In this document: positions 33,151 through 38,192 of the stretch, piece by piece
Position numbering within the stretch: position 1 is the stretch's first letter
Layout of the letters: each line of letters starts with the position of its first letter
Origin: an uncultured Granulosicoccus sp.
GTDB lineage: Bacteria > Pseudomonadota > Gammaproteobacteria > Granulosicoccales > Granulosicoccaceae
Direction of reading: 5' to 3'
Assembly: GCA_938003775.1 (NCBI GenBank)
Contig: CALKXZ010000290.1
Location: 1 to 38,192 of the forward strand
Length of the DNA: 38,192 bases
Translations under genes and position numbers: made by a program
Notes under the pieces: model-generated
Database searches by the model: none
What the model was told of the DNA's origin: nothing
Seen by the model: only the letters and a program-made list of their open reading frames with translations

Positions 33151-34956
33151 TTAGGGCAAAAGTGCGTTAGCAACTCCCAGCACCTCTGCCTTTAGATCAG
33201 CCGCTTCATGAAAAGCCTTGAAAGACTGTACTTCTGGACTTTGCGACGAGCGAAACAGGTCGAGCAAGTGCCCATAGGCCAGTGGCTGGTAAATTAGCTC
33301 AGCGGTGACCGAATACTCGCCGTTGTCTGGTAGCGCCACCCGATACTGCAGTGAATCGCCACCTGCATCGAAGTCAATATCCGTGGTCGCTGCACCCGCC
33401 ACTGCAATTTCAGTGGGTGCCGAGGCTTTATCAAGGCCAACTGGCAACAGTCGATTGTCTTTTCGATAATCTATCGCCCGCACTAATGAATGCGTGACAC
33501 CACCGCTATTGTCATTCATCACGGCCTCGTACACTTGCACCTGCTCTGGCGATGTAATTACGTCATAGTGTGATTCAACAGCCATCGGATCGAGATCGGA
33601 ATCGACACCAACAATACTGCCGTCATCGTTCAGACGACCCGATTCAAACAGTATCTGACCTTGAGCGTTTCGAACGACAAAATGTACAAACACGCGCCGC
33701 GAAATAAAACCACTGGGTAACTTGTGGCCAGACCCATGGGTAATATCCAATGTTGCTACGAGCTCATCAGCTTCACGAGTCAGCGATCGAATGGACACCG
33801 ACGCAGAGCTTTGCATAAATGCCCGACTACGTTCTATAGCGCGATCAAACGACTCAGCAGGTACCAAGATACCCAGCTCTTGCCGATTATCTCGCAACAT
33901 GGCCTGCATGACCGTGTTAGCACCGACGAAGGTATGGCGGGCAAAATTCTCACGCGGAACACCACCGCCACGAGTTGCCAGTTGAACAGCGCCGGGTACC
34001 TGTGGCATGTGGCAATCTTGACACCGTTGTTCCTCGGCACTACCGGGCACCGCGTAGGCGCTGTTACGCCACTCGGTAAAGATCATCTGCTCGGGAAAGA
34101 ACGCTGCGCCCTCACCGTCCACAAAACTACCCTGCGCATCCACGACCGGCGTACGAAGATCATGACAAGCACCGCAACTGGCTGAAGTACTCAGGTGCGC
34201 TCCAAGCTGAGGATTGAATTGAGCCTGGGCTTGCATCACCGCACCAACTGGGTCACTGTACTGACCGTAGGCTGGACGCTCAGAACGACTGGCAACCTCA
34301 GCCACTGAAAAATTGCCCGAGGTACCTTCAGGCGTCCCCAGTTTGCCATCGTCTTCTACCTGATGGCACAGCGTGCAACTGACACCATCCATGGCACGAT
34401 CATGGTAAGGGTTGGTCGCTGAGAGCACACCGTCTGGACCGAGTATCGATTGCGGCTGCGCGTCTTTAGTAGAGGCATCACTGGCCATCGGCACATGACA
34501 CACTGAGCAGGTTTGATTAAGTTCACCGCTAATGGTTGGGTTCAATTCCAGTTCATACGCAACCTTGGCAATCCAGTATGGATCACGTGCTGAATTGGCC
34601 ATCAGGCTGGCTGACCAGTCATCCACAATCGACACATCATTGCCTGCTTCATCGCTCAAGTTATTGTGACATGTAGAACATTCGGCTGCGCCCGAATAAC
34701 GCGCGGAGCGAAAGGCATCGTTGTGTGGTGTCAGTGGCAGTGTGCTGGCATCTGACACAGGCGCTAAGAGTTCAGAGTTGGTGTTACCGACGCGCACACC
34801 ACTGTCACCGCAGGCACTTAGCGCTATAAACAGCACCCCTGTAAGTATGCTTCGGCAACCGAATAGGTTGCGATACAGCTGAGCAACGCCAGACACAATA
34901 CGTATGGGGAGTTGATCAAGACTCGGCAAATCCACTCCGGGCAGACTCTCAGACAC
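33151..34956 (-). CDS. Penta-heme c-type cytochrome, probable lipoprotein
   Basis: A 601-residue protein with five CxxCH heme sites: CSTCH (93), CSVCH (150), CTLCH (194), CGACH (261) and CQDCH (312). A lipobox-like LSAC at 46-49 follows the hydrophobic run ILTGVLFIALSA, so the mature protein probably begins at Cys49 and is lipid-anchored. About 48 residues precede it, unusually long for a lipoprotein signal; the GTG codon at residue 21 is an alternative start. The C-terminal half (about 380-600) is heme-free and beta-rich (LVATLDITHGSGHKLPSGFISRRVFVHF). The annotated GTG start overlaps the upstream dehydrogenase stop by 8 bp. I infer that it takes electrons from the neighbouring PQQ-type dehydrogenase. 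Confidence 0.88.
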   Translation of the reverse strand: MSESLPGVDLPSLDQLPIRIVSGVAQLYRNLFGCRSILTGVLFIALSACGDSGVRVGNTNSELLAPVSDASTLPLTPHNDAFRSARYSGAAECSTCHNNLSDEAGNDVSIVDDWSASLMANSARDPYWIAKVAYELELNPTISGELNQTCSVCHVPMASDASTKDAQPQSILGPDGVLSATNPYHDRAMDGVSCTLCHQVEDDGKLGTPEGTSGNFSVAEVASRSERPAYGQYSDPVGAVMQAQAQFNPQLGAHLSTSASCGACHDLRTPVVDAQGSFVDGEGAAFFPEQMIFTEWRNSAYAVPGSAEEQRCQDCHMPQVPGAVQLATRGGGVPRENFARHTFVGANTVMQAMLRDNRQELGILVPAESFDRAIERSRAFMQSSASVSIRSLTREADELVATLDITHGSGHKLPSGFISRRVFVHFVVRNAQGQILFESGRLNDDGSIVGVDSDLDPMAVESHYDVITSPEQVQVYEAVMNDNSGGVTHSLVRAIDYRKDNRLLPVGLDKASAPTEIAVAGAATTDIDFDAGGDSLQYRVALPDNGEYSVTAELIYQPLAYGHLLDLFRSSQSPEVQSFKAFHEAADLKAEVLGVANALLP

Positions 34957-36658
34957 GACCCATCCGACCCATCCGACCCATCCGACCCACGATTCGTCGC
35001 CACCCGATCAATGTTGCTGCGATGACCAACCACCCATACCCCAGCGTACCACCTCCAGTACTGACCAATGGCGTGTCAGTCGCACCACCGCCACCTGTAG
35101 TCGTGCTACCAGTACTTCCATCAGAATTTCCATCGGTATTCCCGCCAGTGTTTCCATCGGTATTTCCGCCGGTGTTTCCACCTGTCTCGCCACTCGTCTC
35201 ACCACCTGTCTCACCAACGAAGCGGATACGACGTATATCGTTGGTTACGATGCTGGCGTAGTACAGTGCGCCATCGGCGCCAGTAGTGATTTGGGTCAGC
35301 GGTGGTACCTCAGTGGCAAAATCTGTGGACTGCACGTTAGCGCGGTCACTGATATCAACATAGCGCATCCAGCCTTGTACAAAATCTGCGTAAAAGAGCT
35401 TGCCTTGGTAGTTTGCTGGGAATTGTGAACCGGTGTAGAAGTCGCCAGCCATCGCTGCGGCTCCACCATTCCAAGGCCAGCTTACTAAGGGTTCGGCAAT
35501 GACATCACTTGACTGGTAATACGACTGACACAGCGCCAGGTCCTCAAAGAATGGACTTCGTTGTCTTATGCTAGTGGCGGTGGCACCCAGGTAACAGGGC
35601 CAGCCAAAATTCTGATTAAAACCGCCATTAATTTCTTCAAAGTACTCAAAACCAACATCGCCAACAAAGGGCTCACCGGTCTCCGGGTGAATGGCCAGGC
35701 TGTACGGGTTACGTAAGCCATGTGCAATAACCTTTGAACGGTTGCTTTGTGGATTACCATCAAAATGTGGATTGCTCGCTAAGCCACCGCCGGTCTGGGC
35801 ATCGATGCGAAAAATTTTGCCACGCATACTGTCAATATCCAGAGACATAAATGAGAGTTCTTCCACACTCTGATAACTCGCCCCATCCCCATTGGTCACA
35901 TACAAACTGCCATCTGGCGCAAACGCCACTGCACCGACGGTGTGCGACAGTTCGTCAGCTGGCAGACAATCCTGCGTTGGGTTACCAATCGGACCACATG
36001 ACGGAATGCGCGTATCAAAGCGACCTTCTGGTTCACCGATATTGTCAAAAGTGCTGTTACTACCCATCAGTATCCGTTCGCTACCCGGCAGTGCCACATT
36101 GAAATTTTTTGTGGCGTCAGCGGTGTAGCGAACCAGACGGGCGACTCGGTTCCCACTGCCATCTTGACGACCGGGACCGGTGAAGCCATTGGTTACCAAT
36201 TCAGGTGGGTCAAACGCATAGAGCACGTAAACATACGGGGTAGCCGGAAATTGCGGGTGCAATGCCAAATCCATCATACCGCGATCAACTCGGTCGTTCA
36301 CTATGTCACTGATGTCCAAAAAGGGTTCAGCTAACACCGTACCATTCACAGCAACCCTGATGATTCCTGCTTTCTCGCTCAAAAAAACCCGCCCAGTGTC
36401 GGCAAACTCGAAACCTGTAACCTGACCGGGAATCGCACTGATAAAGGCTTCATCAACAAAACCTTCGGGTAGAACGATGGCAGAGCCAATTGCAGGTATA
36501 CCCAAACCAATCGTGATGGCAATAGCAGGCATTAGGCCAGCGAGCGGTACACGGGTTGAGGAGCACGCGCGCAAGACTGTGCTCGGATCACTTGTAGATC
36601 CGTGGTGATTCAAATTGCTGCGACGGAAAATGTCAATAAAGGAGGTCAAGGTCGGCAT
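34949..36658 (-). CDS. PQQ-type glucose/sorbosone dehydrogenase-like protein with GlyGly-CTERM-like tail
   Basis: A 569-residue exported protein. A hydrophobic stretch at 38-60 is the likely signal, after an unusually long N-terminus. Residues about 62-480 form a six-bladed propeller of the GSDH family, with RGMMDLALHPQF (126-137), AHGLRNPYSLAI (312-323) and ITTGADGALYYAS near the end. Residues 482-530 are a Gly/Thr/Asn/Glu-rich linker of GETGG and GNTDG type repeats. Residues 535-555 (GGG, short hydrophobic helix, WRR) resemble the GlyGly-CTERM signal cut by rhombosortase. After it comes GRMGRMGRMGRV, encoded by a 9-bp tandem repeat. No heme site is present; electrons could go to the adjacent cytochrome. 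Confidence 0.87.
   Translation of the reverse strand: MPTLTSFIDIFRRSNLNHHGSTSDPSTVLRACSSTRVPLAGLMPAIAITIGLGIPAIGSAIVLPEGFVDEAFISAIPGQVTGFEFADTGRVFLSEKAGIIRVAVNGTVLAEPFLDISDIVNDRVDRGMMDLALHPQFPATPYVYVLYAFDPPELVTNGFTGPGRQDGSGNRVARLVRYTADATKNFNVALPGSERILMGSNSTFDNIGEPEGRFDTRIPSCGPIGNPTQDCLPADELSHTVGAVAFAPDGSLYVTNGDGASYQSVEELSFMSLDIDSMRGKIFRIDAQTGGGLASNPHFDGNPQSNRSKVIAHGLRNPYSLAIHPETGEPFVGDVGFEYFEEINGGFNQNFGWPCYLGATATSIRQRSPFFEDLALCQSYYQSSDVIAEPLVSWPWNGGAAAMAGDFYTGSQFPANYQGKLFYADFVQGWMRYVDISDRANVQSTDFATEVPPLTQITTGADGALYYASIVTNDIRRIRFVGETGGETSGETGGNTGGNTDGNTGGNTDGNSDGSTGSTTTGGGGATDTPLVSTGGGTLGYGWLVIAATLIGWRRIVGRMGRMGRMGRV
34955..34990. repeat. 9-bp tandem array spanning the gene junction
   Basis: Four copies of a 9-bp unit (CCGACCCAT on the plus strand, end copies each with one variant base). 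On the minus strand it encodes the Gly-Arg-Met tail of the dehydrogenase, and its last unit contains the GTG start of the cytochrome. Changes of copy number would stay in frame. Confidence 0.9.
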
Positions 36659-37329
36659 ATAACAGGGTCAATGATTATCGTTGGTAATATCCAGCTAGCG
36701 GATATTTTCGCACATCACAGGTAGCCAGAACGTGCAACTGCCTGGGTTCAGTGCAAGAATTCGCACTGTTCTACTCAGAATGGCAAATTAGGAGAAAAAT
36801 GTACGCTACGCACGATCGGTATTATTCCCGCACCGTAGTATCAGACATCGGCTAATAGCGCGTTTTTTGTAGTCCCACCTGCTGAGGGGCACGCGCCCAG
36901 CTTCGACTCGTAGCCCGGATAATCGTTCGAACCGGTAAACGCATTAAGAATCACTGAGGCTGGCTAAAAATCGCAATCTGCATGAGAAACCTCCATCAAT
37001 CACCTGCACTGACTCTGCCGGGGATATTGAGAGAAACCTCTGCGAATTACCTGCATTGACACTGCCAAGCAAATGGGCAAAGGACAGAGAATTTCCCGGC
37101 ACCGCCCAAACAGCGGCTGAATTCATGGTCGTTGTCGTTCTGAGTCAGCCTTAAGCTCGTTAGCACTCGAGCAGAATCGGGCAGTATCGGGCGCTATTGG
37201 ATGCTATCGGGCGCTGTACCAATCTGTGCTTGCTCACCCATCACACATTCTCGCCAGTGTGGGGCCTCTGGCAGTAGAAAAAGAAATTGGGTGGCTACCG
37301 AGGCAACAATTGCGCCCGCACTTCCAAAA
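36659..37329. other. 671-bp non-coding stretch with operator, hairpin, possible micro-ORF and degenerate repeats
   Basis: AATATCC-agctagc-GGATATT (36686-36706) is a perfect inverted repeat 28 bp before the dehydrogenase start, a likely operator. CAGTGC/GCACTG (36749-36768) is a hairpin. AGGAG followed by ATG 36799 opens an 18-codon frame (36799-36855, plus). A 36-bp unit occurs twice with a 47-bp period (36984-37019 and 37031-37066, about 80 percent identical). TATCGGGCGCT occurs twice between 37175 and 37215. A 60-codon minus-strand frame (36944-37126) has no ribosome site and looks accidental. Confidence 0.45.
36686..36706. promoter_or_regulatory. Operator-like inverted repeat upstream of the PQQ-type dehydrogenase
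   Basis: Perfect 7-bp arms AATATCC and GGATATT with a 7-bp spacer that is itself nearly palindromic (AGCTAGC). It is 28 bp upstream of the start codon, a usual position for a repressor site. The cognate regulator is not identifiable here. Confidence 0.5.
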
Positions 37330-37785
37330 TCACAGGGAGCGGACTGCTAATTGATAGTTTTGTACCGTGCGATAGCTACAATAGTTACGTTGATTACTGT
37401 AAGCGTGTCGTCCGCTAATTCTGTAGCGTGCAATTGTCGCAATTGAAAATGAGTAAACCCCTTGTGATGTGGCAGTGCCCTCGAACAATACGCGTCTATT
37501 ATTCTCGTAGAGCACAATACCCGGTGGGAGAACACCACTAAATTCTAACCGGTACTCATAACTACCGACGTGCCAATCATTATCAAAATAAAGCCTCACT
37601 TGATCAGCATATTCCTGATTCAAAACAGGACGACTCAGGGAAATACGATCAAATCGTGGACCATCATAATATTGACAGTCTGTGTACTCGAAATACACGT
37701 GGTCACAACCACTAGCCCCTAACAGAGCGACCAGCGCAAAAGCCATCGTTTTTACTCGCAAACCTATACTAATGTTCTTCACCAT
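37330..37785 (-). CDS. Small lipoprotein with an Ig-like (putative-Ig) domain
   Basis: A 151-residue protein with an N-terminal lipoprotein signal (MAFALVALLGASGC, lipid Cys27). The mature part is beta-rich; LPPGIVLYENNRRVLFEGTATSQGVYSFSI has the pattern of putative-Ig/cadherin-like domains (LPxGLxl...GxitGTPtxaGtysftv). Three more cysteines may form disulfides. No enzyme motif is seen and I do not assign a function. It stands alone, with long non-coding flanks. A start at the internal Met14 is possible. Confidence 0.72.
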   Translation of the reverse strand: MVKNISIGLRVKTMAFALVALLGASGCDHVYFEYTDCQYYDGPRFDRISLSRPVLNQEYADQVRLYFDNDWHVGSYEYRLEFSGVLPPGIVLYENNRRVLFEGTATSQGVYSFSIATIARYRISGRHAYSNQRNYCSYRTVQNYQLAVRSL

Positions 37786-38177
37786 CGAAACCCGTTTAGA
37801 CGAGACCGCTCTTCACGTTACGTCATCGTGTTTAACGCCATTCCATCAATTTTATTGCGAACACAGTTGAGCCATGTATTTCACCGTCGAACGCGTGCTC
37901 CGGCCCAACTTATTGGGCCATCCTCTATTAAACATAATTTTGAACACGCATCAAGGGTGATTTCGATACTTGGGTAGACCCTCGTGTGGCCGCCACGCGG
38001 TGGCTGCAGGCCTATGGGAATGTAATGCAGTGCACCGCGTGGACCAATGACATACAAATATTTTTGCAGCGAACGCGATAGATTATGATGCGATCATAAT
38101 TGTGCAAAATCAAAGATCTTCTGCGCACTAGATTGAATAATGGGTGTCAACAGTGTTATTGCTGTTTGAGGTTACCA
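37786..38177. promoter_or_regulatory. Intergenic region with long hairpin and palindromic operator
   Basis: CCACGCGGTG (37993-38002) and CACCGCGTGG (38033-38042) are perfect inverted arms with a 30-nt loop; flanking TGCA tetramers extend the pairing. ATTATGATgcgATCATAAT (38082-38100) is a perfect 8-bp inverted repeat with a 3-bp spacer, 78 bp before the start of the plus-strand gene at 38178, and looks like a dimeric regulator site. Confidence 0.5.
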
Positions 38178-38192
38178 ATGACAATGACCCAT
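38178..38192 (+). CDS. Start of a gene running off the right edge
   Basis: ATG 38178 is preceded by GAGG (38168-38171) at 6 bases, the best ribosome site on the plus strand here. Only five codons (MTMTH) are inside the window, so the product cannot be named. The palindrome at 38082-38100 probably belongs to its promoter. Confidence 0.4.

Noticed and set aside
35000-35210. PEP-CTERM sorting signal on the PQQ-type dehydrogenase
   Set aside because: No VPEP motif; the GGG plus short helix plus WRR pattern fits the GlyGly-CTERM type better.
36944-37126. 60-codon minus-strand frame over the degenerate direct repeat
   Set aside because: No ribosome site and composition explained by the repeat; not convincing as a gene.

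Overview
The window looks like chromosome from a marine-type gammaproteobacterium with intermediate GC. This is an inference from gene content: a complete Sox thiosulfate-oxidation cluster with flavocytochrome c, FNR/Anr-type boxes, a GlyGly-CTERM-like protein and a LEPR-XLL giant protein. A genus cannot be fixed from the sequence alone. No rRNA, tRNA, CRISPR array, transposase or phage gene was seen.

Region 1 (1-9168, minus strand) is the most unusual part. Four genes with end-to-start overlaps encode a GAF-HlyD membrane fusion protein, a PqqD-like/M50 metallopeptidase/HlyD fusion, a shortened SecA-like ATPase and a signal-peptide-bearing periplasmic adaptor. They are followed 240 bp downstream by the N-terminal 752 codons of a large protein with an LEPR-XLL motif, a DUF4347 domain and right-handed beta-helix repeats. 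That protein has no ordinary Sec signal peptide. The proposal is a dedicated export and surface-display machine for LEPR-XLL proteins, driven by its own SecA paralogue.

Region 2 (9480-11327, plus strand) holds a SoxS-like periplasmic thioredoxin, a BigR/SqrR-type persulfide-sensing ArsR repressor with both sensor cysteines, and a TsuA/SoxT (YeeE/YedE) thiosulfate-type transporter. Together they form a sulfur-regulation and uptake module serving the sox cluster.

Region 3 (11556-15748, minus strand) holds an FtsX-type ABC permease, its ATPase, a small secreted protein of unknown function and a PhoA-family alkaline phosphatase.

Region 4 (16093-26844, minus strand) is the sox operon in the order soxX-Y-Z-A-B-C-D, then fccA and fccB (sulfide dehydrogenase), a Tat-exported metallo-beta-lactamase-fold hydrolase and a rhodanese-MBL fusion whose first metal motif is lost. 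SoxXA loads thiosulfate onto SoxYZ, SoxB releases sulfate, SoxCD oxidises the sulfane sulfur, and FccAB oxidises sulfide or persulfide.

Region 5 (27390-32699) holds a phosphotransferase/P-loop kinase fusion and a 2-hydroxyacid dehydrogenase (divergent), a GyrI-like ligand-binding protein and an MFS transporter. Two perfect TTGAT-N4-ATCAA boxes lie here and suggest oxygen-responsive control.

Region 6 (32881-38192) begins with short tandem repeats (7, 8 and 9 bp units). Next come a penta-heme lipoprotein cytochrome and a PQQ-type sugar dehydrogenase-like protein with a GlyGly-CTERM-like tail. The last parts are a repeat-bearing non-coding stretch, a small Ig-like lipoprotein, and an intergenic region with two strong inverted repeats in front of a gene that starts at the window edge.
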